Shown here piece after piece: positions 15,799 to 25,024 of a stretch of DNA of 64,000 nucleotides. Both the position numbers and the translations under genes were made by a program. The stretch lies in the NCBI RefSeq assembly GCF_020166335.1, contig NZ_JAIUJR010000004.1, forward strand, positions 1-64,000. Direction: 5' to 3'. The DNA comes from Winogradskyella alexanderae (GTDB taxonomy: Bacteria; Bacteroidota; Bacteroidia; Flavobacteriales; Flavobacteriaceae). The notes under the pieces were generated by a model. It was not told the origin of the DNA. It searched no databases and saw only the letters and a list, made by a program, of their open reading frames with translations. The first letter of the stretch is position 1; the number at the start of each line of letters is the position of its first letter.

Positions 15799-17007
15799 CT
15801 AGGCTACTTTAGCTTTTAGACGTTTCATTCTTCGTTTAACATTTCCTTGAACTACATAGTGATCAATAGTTGGTGCAAATACATTCATTAATAAAATTGC
15901 AAGGAAAACACCTTCTGGGTAAGCTGGATTGAATACACGAATCATAATTGAAATAAATCCAATTAAGAAACCATATATCCATTTCCCTTTGTTTGTTTGT
16001 GAAGCCGTTACTGGATCCGTAGCCATGTAAACAGCACCAAATAGAATACTACCTATAATTAGATGTTGCCAGAAAGGAACACTCATTAATCCATAAAATT
16101 TACTCGTCTCACTAATCCAACCTGCATCTACAACACCGTTGAATATAAGTCCCATTACTAAGGCACCAATTACAGTACTAAGTATTATCCTCCAACTTCC
16201 TATTTTGGTGAAGATTAAGAAAAGTCCGCCAATAATAATAAGAAACTTTGATGTCTCACCAACCGAACCAGGTATTAATCCCCAAAACATATCCCAATAA
16301 TCTATACCAGCTAAAGTGTTATTTTGTGCATAAGCTCCTAAAAGTGTCTCTCCAGAAATCGCATCGGGCGTACCTGCTCTCTCAACAGCACCATGAACCC
16401 AAACCTTATCGCCAGACATCCATGTTGGATATGCGAAGAATAAAAATGCTCTTATGGTCAAAGCAGGATTCAAAATATTCATTCCTGTACCACCAAATAC
16501 CTCTTTACCGATTACAACACCAAAAATAACCGCAACAGCAAGCATCCATAATGGAATATCGATTGGTACAATCAATGGTACTAACATTCCAGTTACAAGA
16601 TAACCCTCTTCTACTTCATGTCCCTTAATTATGGCAAATAAGAACTCGACACCTAAACCAACACCATAAGAAACAATTACTAATGGTAACACTTTTATTA
16701 TACCAATAACCAAATTATCCCAAGTCCAGAAGGAAGCACCTAAAAATCCTTTCGCAGATTCTATATCGCCCAGTGCCAAATAATGTTGGTAACCTGCATT
16801 AAACATACCAAAGATTAAACAAGGAACGAGTGCTATAATAACCGTATTCATTGTACGTTTTAAATCATCTGCCGCCTTTACATGCGTACCTCCATGAGTA
16901 GTTTCATTTGGCATGTACAAAAAGGTAAAAAGTGCATTAAATGCCGGTATCCACTTTTTATCCTTATTTTTTACTTTAAAATTGTGTAAATTTTGTTTTA
17001 AACCCAT
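15799..17007 (-). CDS. nqrB: Na+-translocating NADH:quinone reductase subunit B (flavoprotein)
   Basis: A 402-residue polytopic membrane subunit of the RnfD/NqrB family that carries covalent FMN and riboflavin and takes part in sodium transport. The flavinylation motif DAISGET is at residues 215-221, making Thr221 the probable FMN site. Conserved blocks include FGGTGMNILNPAL, and YMATDPVTASQTNKGKWIYG near the C-terminus. The start chosen is the ATG at 17007, giving MGLKQNLHNF; its A is also the last base of the nqrA stop codon (TAATG). An upstream extension to 17079 would read through the 3' end of nqrA and is rejected. Confidence 0.96.
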   Translation of the reverse strand: MGLKQNLHNFKVKNKDKKWIPAFNALFTFLYMPNETTHGGTHVKAADDLKRTMNTVIIALVPCLIFGMFNAGYQHYLALGDIESAKGFLGASFWTWDNLVIGIIKVLPLVIVSYGVGLGVEFLFAIIKGHEVEEGYLVTGMLVPLIVPIDIPLWMLAVAVIFGVVIGKEVFGGTGMNILNPALTIRAFLFFAYPTWMSGDKVWVHGAVERAGTPDAISGETLLGAYAQNNTLAGIDYWDMFWGLIPGSVGETSKFLIIIGGLFLIFTKIGSWRIILSTVIGALVMGLIFNGVVDAGWISETSKFYGLMSVPFWQHLIIGSILFGAVYMATDPVTASQTNKGKWIYGFLIGFISIMIRVFNPAYPEGVFLAILLMNVFAPTIDHYVVQGNVKRRMKRLKAKVA

Positions 17008-18359
17008 TATCCTATCTCTTTTAGCATTAAGTCTAATCCTTCTCTTATTATTTTTTGATGTGGCTGTTTTGAAACACAAATGAATTCTGTCAGCGCAAAA
17101 TCTTCAGGGGCAACCTCATACATTCCTAAAGCCTCCATTTCATCTAGATCCTTGTACATACAAGCTTTTAATATTTGCATCGGGTAGATATCCAATGGAA
17201 ATACTTCCTCGTAATTACCCGTCACCACAAAAGCACGATGTTCACCATTCGTGTTTGTATTTAAATCGTACTTCTTCTTAGGGTTTAACCATGAAAATGT
17301 AAAAGCTCTAGAAGTTGAAATCTTGTCGAAAACAGGTTTATTCCATCCAAAAAATTCATAATCGTCACCTTCTGGAATAACAGTGATTACGTTATTGTAA
17401 TAATCTAAATGCCCATCTGGAGCAACTTGCTTACCAGTAAGTACATTACCTGATATGATACGGTCATTACCATCCTTTTCTACACCGTTGTCATAAATCA
17501 TGGTAGCAACTTCAGCTCCAATTTTTGTCTTAAAATATCTGGGTTTCTTTACTGAAGAACCTGCAAATGCAATTATACGTTCCGCATTAAACTTACCGGT
17601 TAACAATAACTCTCCGATGATTACAAGGTCTTGAGCATTGACTGTCCAAACCACCTCTCCTTTGTTAACAGGATCTATCTTATTTATTAAGGTACCGACA
17701 TTCCCTGAAGGATGTGGCCCTGAAACCTTATGAATTTTAATATTATCTAAACCTGAAAAAGGGGAATTACCATTTTGACCAACCGAAATATGAAGATCTC
17801 CTTCAGTTAATTTAGCCAATGCATTTACAGCTGTCTGTAATTCTTTTTCCTTACCCTGCAAAGTGTAGTCTAAATCTGCTGCGAGAGGCGCACTAGCATA
17901 ACCTGATATAAATATGGCTTTTGGGGAGTTCTCAGGATTTGCTATTATGTCATACGGTCGCTGTTTAATAAAAGGCCAACAACCCGAAGCCAAAAGATGT
18001 TCTTTAACCTTTTCTCCACTAGCAGATGCATCAAACGTACCATGATCTAAAAAATCTTGTTCCTTATCAGCTGTAATTTTAATAGCATCAATCCGTCTTC
18101 TTGGTCCACGTTGTATTTCTGTAACCTCACCAGAAACTGGGGAAACAAATTTCATATCTTCATAATCCTTATTATAAAATAGCGTTTCGCCTGCTTTAAC
18201 ACGCGTTCCTTCTTTTGCTACAAGTTTTGGGATTATACTGTGGAAATCTTCAGGCCTAACAGAGTAAAAGTTGCTTCTTATCGCATTTTCAGTGGTTTTT
18301 TCGGCTTCACCTACTAACTTTATGTCTAAACCTTTCTTAATTCTGATGTCTTTTGACAT
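17007..18359 (-). CDS. nqrA: Na+-translocating NADH:quinone reductase subunit A
   Basis: The 450-residue cytoplasmic subunit NqrA, which has been linked to quinone binding. Matching features are the N-terminal IKKGLDIKLVGEAEK, GTRVKAGETLFYNK and VSPVSGEVTEIQRGPRR, a lipoyl/barrel-sandwich-like domain, then GPHPSGNVGTLINKIDPVN and the C-terminal PFDIYPMQ-like segment FPLDIYPMQILKA. It is the first gene of the six-gene operon nqrABCDEF, whose genes are overlapping or a few bases apart except for 46 bases between D and E. A -7 box (TAAATTTG) lies 33 bases upstream. Confidence 0.97.
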   Translation of the reverse strand: MSKDIRIKKGLDIKLVGEAEKTTENAIRSNFYSVRPEDFHSIIPKLVAKEGTRVKAGETLFYNKDYEDMKFVSPVSGEVTEIQRGPRRRIDAIKITADKEQDFLDHGTFDASASGEKVKEHLLASGCWPFIKQRPYDIIANPENSPKAIFISGYASAPLAADLDYTLQGKEKELQTAVNALAKLTEGDLHISVGQNGNSPFSGLDNIKIHKVSGPHPSGNVGTLINKIDPVNKGEVVWTVNAQDLVIIGELLLTGKFNAERIIAFAGSSVKKPRYFKTKIGAEVATMIYDNGVEKDGNDRIISGNVLTGKQVAPDGHLDYYNNVITVIPEGDDYEFFGWNKPVFDKISTSRAFTFSWLNPKKKYDLNTNTNGEHRAFVVTGNYEEVFPLDIYPMQILKACMYKDLDEMEALGMYEVAPEDFALTEFICVSKQPHQKIIREGLDLMLKEIG

Positions 18360-18392
18360 ATGTATTAACGATTAGTTATCTAAAAATCGGGG

Positions 18393-18400
18393 CAAATTTA
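18393..18400 (-). promoter_or_regulatory. Probable -7 box for the nqr operon
   Basis: The minus strand reads TAAATTTG followed by CC, matching TAnnTTTG, 33 bases before the nqrA ATG. A clear TTG at -33 is not found. Confidence 0.5.
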
Positions 18401-18522
18401 CGAATTAATGATTAAAAATATTTCATTATAAAACATCTTTTTTATTTATAGTGATTATAAATAAACTTAATATCGCATAGGCACAGAATTTGATTATCTT
18501 TAAGCGTTTAATTGATTTTCAC

Positions 18523-19773
18523 ATGAACAAGAAGACAATTTATCTTCTATTATTAATAATTATTCCAATAAGCGCACTAGGTCAGGCTGTAGAAGTTAGC
18601 CCACCTGATTTTATAAAAACCATAAAATTTAAAAGCAATACGACTCAAGGACAATTGCCTATTTTAAAATTAGGAGAACCATTAGTACTTGAATTTGACG
18701 CATTAAATGCTAATGAAGAAGATTTCTATTACGTTATTGAGCACTTTAACTACGATTGGACACCTTCCGTATTAGCCAAAGCAGAATATCTTCGTGGTTT
18801 GGATAATCAAAGAATCCTGGAGTACTACAATTCATTCAACACCTATCAAGTTTATTCGCATTACAAATTACAAATACCTAATATTCAAACACGTGCAATT
18901 TTAAAGACGGGTAATTATATGATTTCAATTTACGATGATTATGACGAGCTAATGTTTAGTCGCAAATTTATGGTTTATGAAGATCTAGTTAATGTGGGTG
19001 TCAACATTAAACGTTCTCGAGACGTTAAATTTGTTGCTGAAAAGCAATCTGTAGATATGGTAATTGCGACAAACAGTTTCAATTTTAATAACCCGTTGGA
19101 AACTATTAATACAGTAATTATACAAAATAATAATCTGAATACTTCAATTTCGGGATTACGGCCACAATATACACTTGGTAACCAGCTTATTTATAGATAT
19201 GTTGAAGAATCAGCATTTTGGGGTGGCAATGAATACCTGTTTTTTGAAAACAAAGACGTTAGAGCGGCAAATGTGGGAGTGCAGTTTATAGATTTAAAGG
19301 ATATTTACCACAGTTACTTGTTTACTAACATTCCAAGATGGGATAGGCCATATACGTACAATCCTGATATCAATGGTAATTTTCAAATAACGGCCATTGA
19401 CAGAACTGACCTCGACGTGGAAGCCGATTATACTATGGTACATTTTTCTTTGCTTCACGAAGAATTAAAAGATAAAAATATCCACATATATGGAAATTTT
19501 AATGCTTTTGCTATTGAACCCATTACACAACTGTTCTATAATACTGAAAATGGTAAATATGAGGGTATGATTAGGCTCAAACAAGGGTTCTATAACTATA
19601 AATTTGTTGCCATAGATAAGTATACGGGAACTTTAGATGAGGGATTTATAAGTGGAAATTTTTGGCAAACTGAAAATAATTACAAGGTACTGGTCTATTA
19701 TAGGGATTTGGGTGCGCGTTACGATAGGTTAATTGGATATGGAGAGGCAAATTCAGTAGACATTTCTAATTAA
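18523..19773 (+). CDS. DUF5103 protein, type IX secretion system plug protein
   Basis: A 416-residue exported protein with a signal peptide (MNKKTIYLLLLIIIPISALG). The mature part begins VEVSPPDFIKTIKF and contains LGEPLVLEFDALN, YYVIEHFNYDW, NSFNTYQVYSHY and the C-terminal QTENNYKVLVYYRDLG, the pattern of the DUF5103 family. A member of this family was found plugging the periplasmic side of the SprA translocon of the type IX system, so this is probably the plug, acting in the periplasm at the outer membrane. A TTG 33 bases upstream in frame is not a better start; the ATG at 18523 begins the signal peptide. Monocistronic, divergent from nqrA. Confidence 0.85.
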   Translation: MNKKTIYLLLLIIIPISALGQAVEVSPPDFIKTIKFKSNTTQGQLPILKLGEPLVLEFDALNANEEDFYYVIEHFNYDWTPSVLAKAEYLRGLDNQRILEYYNSFNTYQVYSHYKLQIPNIQTRAILKTGNYMISIYDDYDELMFSRKFMVYEDLVNVGVNIKRSRDVKFVAEKQSVDMVIATNSFNFNNPLETINTVIIQNNNLNTSISGLRPQYTLGNQLIYRYVEESAFWGGNEYLFFENKDVRAANVGVQFIDLKDIYHSYLFTNIPRWDRPYTYNPDINGNFQITAIDRTDLDVEADYTMVHFSLLHEELKDKNIHIYGNFNAFAIEPITQLFYNTENGKYEGMIRLKQGFYNYKFVAIDKYTGTLDEGFISGNFWQTENNYKVLVYYRDLGARYDRLIGYGEANSVDISN

Positions 19774-19915
19774 AACGAATTGCGAAATGTATCTTTTTTG
19801 GATGTAAGATGAAGCGTTTTTCAAAAAAACTGTTAAATATAACGCCCTCTTTACCTAATTTAAGGGTAATCAATGAAAAAATATCTTATTTTAGCCTTTA
19901 TTATTCTTCCAATTA

Positions 19916-20302
19916 ATGGTACAGCAAGTTACAAGTGGCATAAAAATTTCAGTCGAAACTAATTTCGAAGGCACATTTTATAAAAATTATAAAGTGCACT
20001 TTGCATTTGGCTACAAAGTTACCATAGAGAATCAGAGTAAAGATTCTGTTCAATTAAACTCTAGACATTGGAAAATTCTTGATGCCCTTAACAATGTAGA
20101 AATTATTGAAGGCGAAGGTGTTATTGGCAAAAAACCCGTGTTAAAACCTGGCGAATCACATACCTATAATTCCGGCTGTCTTTTAACATCACCTTTTGGA
20201 GCAATGCAAGGTCATTATAATATGGTCAATTTGACAAAAGCGAGTAAGTTTAAAGTCTACATACCTTCCTTTAAATTGAGCGCACCGTTCGCCTTGAATT
20301 AA
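19916..20302 (+). CDS. apaG: ApaG domain protein
   Basis: A 128-residue single-domain ApaG protein with a fibronectin-III-like beta fold. It shows the family blocks GIKISVETNF near the start, FGYKVTIENQS, VQLNSRHWKILDA, GEGVIGKKPVLKPGE and GAMQGHYNMV. ApaG has been linked to cobalt/magnesium phenotypes in enterobacteria and its biochemical role is not settled. The ATG at 19916 gives the usual MVQQ start. A 29-codon open frame (19873-19962) with a signal-peptide-like sequence overlaps the start in another frame. The stop codon overlaps that of the convergent gene by four bases. Confidence 0.93.
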   Translation: MVQQVTSGIKISVETNFEGTFYKNYKVHFAFGYKVTIENQSKDSVQLNSRHWKILDALNNVEIIEGEGVIGKKPVLKPGESHTYNSGCLLTSPFGAMQGHYNMVNLTKASKFKVYIPSFKLSAPFALN

Positions 20303-21306
20303 AAAGCATAGTTTTTTAGATAGTGAAACTTATATAGATTGTCATCTTGCTCTATATGAAAGAACTTGCAATTGGAATAATGTACAAATTGATAGTGGGA
20401 ATTTATATCAAAAGCTAGTTGATCAACTTCATAGACTCCATCACAATCTATATTTCCATAAGGTGAAATCCTCCTGAAACGATAATGATTTTCAATTTTT
20501 AAATCATAAATCTCAAACCACGCTCCAGCTGCGATACCGCCTAACCATTGGGCATGATGAGCTTTATTTTGATTATGCTGAGGAAGCATTGTACCAACCA
20601 AACTTGGTTTATAACCTTTCAAAGTATCGAGAAACAAGCGTTTATTTTCCTTACTAATGGAAGATTCAAAATTTTTAAAATTGCCCTCAGAATCTAGCAA
20701 ATAAATCTTGCTTTCTGCAGCAGCAATAACCACATTCCCAATTGTACTAGGCGTAAACCATTTAGATCTTATAAGTCTGTTTTTTATTTTTAAACTATTT
20801 ACTGATGCAATTAGAGTATCCGTAACGAAACGGGCACAATTGCAACCGTCTTTTACAAATGCCGCATATCTAATTAGTTCTTTTTGTTGCATCATTTTTA
20901 TATGCTCACGAGCGCGATCATAATCTACAGCGTTACAAACGGATGCATAAAGATGTCCGTCTCCATGCGTAAGTTTTGGATTTGTAGCTAAGAACTTTAG
21001 AATTGCTTCAAGGTTAACAATCTTGTTATTTTCTAATTGAGCTTTTAAAGGAAAGTCTAGCTCAAAGTCGGTTTGTTTACCACGAACTCTTCCGTTTGGT
21101 TCGGAGGTAATATATCTTCCAAAATCATGATATTCTAATATACCTGTGTATTTATTAACTAAAACAAGAGCTGCATGCCCTGCTCTAACATGATTTCTAT
21201 TACCAATAAAAGTGAATCTCAAAAATTTTGAATACCATTCATCAGCATGTGATACAATGGTTTCTGGATAGGCTAAGGTTAGAATTATGGCATTGTTTTT
21301 TGACAT
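20299..21306 (-). CDS. DUF6695-like protein, possible permuted papain-like enzyme
   Basis: A 335-residue cytoplasmic-looking protein. The N-terminal half has a His-first, Cys-later arrangement: GHAALVLV around His44, then DFGRY, and NCARFVTDTL with Cys157 (DGCNCARF, Cys155 and Cys157). That order is typical of circularly permuted NlpC/P60 and DUF4105-like folds, where these residues form the catalytic pair; this is inference. The C-terminal half (residues ~230-335) is distinct, beginning around VGTMLPQHNQNKAHHAQWLG. I recall the family as DUF6695, common in flavobacteria, with moderate certainty. It is convergent with apaG, with overlapping stop codons. Confidence 0.7.
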   Translation of the reverse strand: MSKNNAIILTLAYPETIVSHADEWYSKFLRFTFIGNRNHVRAGHAALVLVNKYTGILEYHDFGRYITSEPNGRVRGKQTDFELDFPLKAQLENNKIVNLEAILKFLATNPKLTHGDGHLYASVCNAVDYDRAREHIKMMQQKELIRYAAFVKDGCNCARFVTDTLIASVNSLKIKNRLIRSKWFTPSTIGNVVIAAAESKIYLLDSEGNFKNFESSISKENKRLFLDTLKGYKPSLVGTMLPQHNQNKAHHAQWLGGIAAGAWFEIYDLKIENHYRFRRISPYGNIDCDGVYEVDQLAFDINSHYQFVHYSNCKFFHIEQDDNLYKFHYLKNYAF

Positions 21307-21405
21307 GATTCAAATTAAGTTAAAAAGCTAAGAATCTACAAAATTTATATTTCATCATTACGATTTCTATAAAGTTTCTAACCCTAAATCCTGATAGAAA
21401 TATTG

Positions 21406-21413
21406 TACCTTTG
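21406..21413 (+). promoter_or_regulatory. Probable -7 box for the P5C dehydrogenase gene
   Basis: TACCTTTG followed by C, a strong match to TAnnTTTG, 39 bases before the ATG at 21453. No good TTG at -33. It covers an in-frame TTG that might be mistaken for a start. Confidence 0.5.
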
Positions 21414-21452
21414 CACTTTCAAAATTCTAATCATTCTAAAATCATAAAAATC

Positions 21453-23081
21453 ATGGCAAAAGGTTTCTTTAATGTTCCTATAGCAGTTAACGAACCCGTT
21501 AAGTCTTATGCTCCTGGAACACCTGAGCGCGAAGCTGTTTTAAAAACATACAAACGCATGTTTAACAGTAAGGTTGAAGTTCCGTTATATATAAACGGTA
21601 AAGACGTAAAAACAGGGAATACCAGGACCATGTCTCCTCCGCACGATCACAAGCATATTGTTGGCGAGTATCATCTTGCAGCACAAAATCATGTGGAAGA
21701 TGCCATTGCTACAGCTTTAGAAGCACGAAAGACTTGGTCGCAATTGCCTTGGGAACAGAGAGCTGGTATATTCTTGAAGGCCGCAGAACTTATTGCTGGA
21801 CCCTACAGAGCAAAAATCAATGCTGCAACAATGATTGCACAATCCAAAACAATTCACCAGGCAGAAATTGATTCTGCTTGTGAATTAATAGATTTCTTAA
21901 GGTTTAATGTTCAGTTTATGACTGATATTTATATGGAACAACCTGAGAGTACGAGTGATGCTTGGAATAGAGTTGAATATAGACCATTAGAAGGGTTCAC
22001 TTACGCCGTTACACCGTTTAACTTCACGGCAATTGCCGGGAATTTGCCAGCTTGTATGGCACTAATGGGTAACGTTGTTGTTTGGAAACCAAGCGATAGC
22101 CAAATCTATTCGGCAAAAGTAATCATGGATGTATTCAAAGAAGCAGGCGTGCCAGATGGTGTAATAAATGTTGTATTTGGAGACCCTGTTATGATTACAA
22201 ACACAGTTTTATCTAGTCCTGATTTCTCAGGACTGCATTTCACAGGCTCTACTTTTATTTTTAAGGAACTCTGGAAACAAATTGGCGAAAATATTCATAG
22301 TTACAAAACTTATCCTCGAATAGTTGGTGAAACCGGTGGTAAAGACTTTATTATTGCACATAAATCTGCAAACTCTAAACAAGTAGCAACTGCTATTTCC
22401 AGAGGTGCATTTGAATTTCAAGGACAAAAATGTAGCGCCGCTTCTAGAGCATACATACCAAAGAGCCTATGGAGTGATGTAAAAAACTTTTTGCTTGAAG
22501 ACATTAATTCATTCAAAATGGGCTCACCTGAAGACATGAGTAATTTTATCACAGCCGTTATACATGAGGGCTCGTTTGATAAATTAGCAAAATATATTGA
22601 CCAAGCAAAAGCAGATTCTGACGCAGAAATAATTGCAGGTGGTGGGTACGATAAATCTAAGGGCTATTTTATTGAGCCTACTGTTATTGTTACTACAAAT
22701 CCAAAATATACAACAATGTGTACAGAATTGTTTGGTCCGGTAATTACGATATACGTTTACGAGGATAGTGATTATTCTGACACCTTGAAATTAGTGGACG
22801 AAACAAGCGAGTATGCGTTGACCGGAGCAGTACTAGCGAAGGAACGCTATGCTATTGACGAAGCCACGAAAGCTCTTCAAAATTCTGCAGGTAATTTTTA
22901 TATTAACGATAAACCTACTGGAGCAGTTGTGGGTCAGCAACCATTTGGTGGTGCGAGAGCGTCCGGGACAAATGACAAAGCTGGTAGTGCTCAAAATTTG
23001 CTTCGATGGGTTTCACCAAGATTAATTAAGGAAACCTTTGTTACACCAACAGATTACAGGTATCCATTTTTAGGAGAATAA
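21453..23081 (+). CDS. pruA: 1-pyrroline-5-carboxylate dehydrogenase (L-glutamate gamma-semialdehyde dehydrogenase)
   Basis: Oxidises L-glutamate gamma-semialdehyde to glutamate, the second step of proline degradation. The 542-residue protein is of the stand-alone P5CDH type, with the aldehyde dehydrogenase motifs TPFNFTAIAGNLP, the catalytic Glu in VGETGGKDF and the catalytic Cys in FQGQKCSAASRAY, and the C-terminal GQQPFGGARASGTNDKAG. The ATG at 21453 starts MAKGFFNVPIAVNEPV; a longer frame from 21411 would start inside the -7 box. No proline dehydrogenase gene is adjacent, so it is presumably encoded elsewhere. A two-way terminator follows. Confidence 0.95.
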   Translation: MAKGFFNVPIAVNEPVKSYAPGTPEREAVLKTYKRMFNSKVEVPLYINGKDVKTGNTRTMSPPHDHKHIVGEYHLAAQNHVEDAIATALEARKTWSQLPWEQRAGIFLKAAELIAGPYRAKINAATMIAQSKTIHQAEIDSACELIDFLRFNVQFMTDIYMEQPESTSDAWNRVEYRPLEGFTYAVTPFNFTAIAGNLPACMALMGNVVVWKPSDSQIYSAKVIMDVFKEAGVPDGVINVVFGDPVMITNTVLSSPDFSGLHFTGSTFIFKELWKQIGENIHSYKTYPRIVGETGGKDFIIAHKSANSKQVATAISRGAFEFQGQKCSAASRAYIPKSLWSDVKNFLLEDINSFKMGSPEDMSNFITAVIHEGSFDKLAKYIDQAKADSDAEIIAGGGYDKSKGYFIEPTVIVTTNPKYTTMCTELFGPVITIYVYEDSDYSDTLKLVDETSEYALTGAVLAKERYAIDEATKALQNSAGNFYINDKPTGAVVGQQPFGGARASGTNDKAGSAQNLLRWVSPRLIKETFVTPTDYRYPFLGE

Positions 23082-23100
23082 AAATTATTCAACAAAGAAA

Positions 23101-23127
23101 AAATCCTTAGAAAAACCCTAAGGATTT
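23101..23127. terminator. Bidirectional terminator between pruA and rsmG
   Basis: AAATCCTTAG (23101-23110) pairs perfectly with CTAAGGATTT (23118-23127) around a 7-base loop, with A-runs before and T-runs after, serving both convergent genes. Confidence 0.88.
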
Positions 23128-23130
23128 TTT

Positions 23131-23760
23131 TTATGGCTTATACTTTAGAGGCAAATAAATTACCTTTTTAGTTTCAAAAAAGGATTCTTCAAAGTAATCA
23201 GAGAGCAAATACGCTTTAACGGCTTTAAAGTCTTTAAGCTCTTTACTTAAATCGCCACCTTTTAGATATAGTATGCCGTTCTTTAACGTATTTCGTTGTT
23301 TTTTAGCTATTTTTCCTCGCACCCATTTATTAAATTCTGGCATGGCTGTAACAGCTCTACTCACTATGAAATCAAACTTCTCATCAATCGCCTCAACCCT
23401 GCTATGAGTAGTCTTTACATTTTTTAACCCAATGGTTGCGCTAATAGCATTAATCACCTTTAGTTTTTTATTAATGCTATCTACAAGATGAAAACTACAA
23501 TTTGGGTATAAAATTGCCAGAGGTACTCCGGGAAATCCACCACCTGTACCGACATCTAGTATAGAAGTACCATCTTTAAACTGTATTACTTTAGCAATTC
23601 CCAATGAATGCAACACATGTTTTAAATAAAGTTCATCTATATCCTTTCTGGAAATTACATTTATCTTAGAATTCCAATCTCTGTATAGTCCTTCCAGTGC
23701 CTCAAACTGTTTAATTTGTTCTTCCGTTAATTGAGGGAAATATTTAAGTATTAATTCCAC
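23131..23760 (-). CDS. rsmG: 16S rRNA (guanine-527-N7)-methyltransferase
   Basis: RsmG (GidB) methylates G527 of 16S rRNA in the decoding region. The 209-residue protein shows the family start (LKYFPQLTEEQ, LYRDWNSKINVISRKD), the SAM-binding ILDVGTGGGFPGVPLAILYP and the FDFIVSRAVTAM motif. Length is normal for the family. It is monocistronic, convergent with pruA and divergent from the desaturase gene. Confidence 0.96.
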   Translation of the reverse strand: MELILKYFPQLTEEQIKQFEALEGLYRDWNSKINVISRKDIDELYLKHVLHSLGIAKVIQFKDGTSILDVGTGGGFPGVPLAILYPNCSFHLVDSINKKLKVINAISATIGLKNVKTTHSRVEAIDEKFDFIVSRAVTAMPEFNKWVRGKIAKKQRNTLKNGILYLKGGDLSKELKDFKAVKAYLLSDYFEESFFETKKVIYLPLKYKP

Positions 23761-23844
23761 TTTATTTACTTTTTGCTAAAAATACAGTATTTTGCTTAGG
23801 TTAAAATTAACGTTTTAAGGCAGTGAATCGAGTTATTAATTAAT

Positions 23845-23852
23845 TATCTTTG
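23845..23852 (+). promoter_or_regulatory. Probable -7 box for the desaturase gene
   Basis: TATCTTTG followed by GC, matching TAnnTTTG, 53 bases before the ATG at 23906. The -33 TTG is not recognisable. Confidence 0.5.
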
Positions 23853-23905
23853 GCCCTTTACAATGTAGAAGAGCCCTCTGCGTTATAATAAAAATAGAAG
23901 ATTTT

Positions 23906-25006
23906 ATGGCACAACAGACTCTATCTTTTTCTAGAACAGATTCAGCAAAATTCTTTAGAACCCTAAACAAACGCGTCAATAATTATTTTAAAGAAAATAA
24001 TATAAAGCGAACAGGAAATTGGCAACTTTGGGTGAAAACCATAGTAATGTTTGCAATTTTCCTAACGCCTTATTTTTTACTCTTAACATTGGATATTCCA
24101 ACTTGGGCACAGCTTCTGCTCACTGTAGTAATGGGTATAGGTATGGCAGGTGTAGGTATGAATGTTATGCATGACGGTAATCATGGCTCATTTTCTAATA
24201 AAGAATGGATTAATCGATTAATGGGAAGTAGTATTTACATCCTTGCTGGTAACGTGTACAATTGGAAGGTACAACATAATGTGTTGCACCACACTTATAC
24301 AAACATCCACGGTCATGATGAAGATTTGGAAGCCGGTCGGATATTGCGCTTTTCAAAGCATACCAAATGGAGAAAGCATCATAAATTTCAGCACTATTAT
24401 TCTATCTTTTTATATGGTTTACTGACAATTAATTGGGCCATAACCACTGATTTTCAACAAATGTACCGTTACATGAAGCGAAAATTGTCTTATGGAAAAT
24501 TTCCAAATCCAGTGGCCAATTGGAGTAAGCTAGTTGTTTCGAAACTAATTTATATAAGTATGTGGATAGTTATTCCAATAGCGGTTACTGATTTAGCTTG
24601 GTATGAAGTTTTAGTAGGCTTCCTTATAATGCATTACGTAGCAGGACTTATTTTAAGTGTGGTATTTCAATTAGCTCATGTAATGGATGAAGCTGAGATG
24701 CCACTTCCAGAAAAAGATGGTACAATGAAAAACACATGGGCCATTCACCAGTTAAAAACAACCGTAAATTTTGGTGCCAAGAATTGGTTAATTAATTGGT
24801 ATACTGGTGGATTAAATCATCAGGTAGAACATCATATCTTTCCGCATATAAGCCATATTCACTACGGTAAAATTGCCAAAATAGTAAAGGATACTGCAAA
24901 AGAATTTAATTTACCCTACAAAGAATATAAAACTACAAGAAAAGCAATCGCAGCACATTTCAAGTTCTTAAAGGAAATGGGTATGCAACCTGCAATGCAA
25001 GCATAA
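23906..25006 (+). CDS. Membrane fatty acid desaturase (acyl-CoA desaturase type)
   Basis: A 366-residue diiron membrane desaturase that introduces double bonds into membrane lipid acyl chains. The three histidine boxes are present: HDGNH (in MHDGNHGSF), HNVLHH and HQVEHH, the last in GLNHQVEHHIFPHISH as in front-end and linoleoyl-CoA-type enzymes. Four hydrophobic helices surround them. No cytochrome b5 domain is fused. Position of the double bond cannot be told from sequence. It is followed after 18 bases by an aminotransferase gene, probably in the same transcript but functionally unrelated. Confidence 0.9.
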   Translation: MAQQTLSFSRTDSAKFFRTLNKRVNNYFKENNIKRTGNWQLWVKTIVMFAIFLTPYFLLLTLDIPTWAQLLLTVVMGIGMAGVGMNVMHDGNHGSFSNKEWINRLMGSSIYILAGNVYNWKVQHNVLHHTYTNIHGHDEDLEAGRILRFSKHTKWRKHHKFQHYYSIFLYGLLTINWAITTDFQQMYRYMKRKLSYGKFPNPVANWSKLVVSKLIYISMWIVIPIAVTDLAWYEVLVGFLIMHYVAGLILSVVFQLAHVMDEAEMPLPEKDGTMKNTWAIHQLKTTVNFGAKNWLINWYTGGLNHQVEHHIFPHISHIHYGKIAKIVKDTAKEFNLPYKEYKTTRKAIAAHFKFLKEMGMQPAMQA

Positions 25007-25024
25007 TTCTATTACAACACTAAC

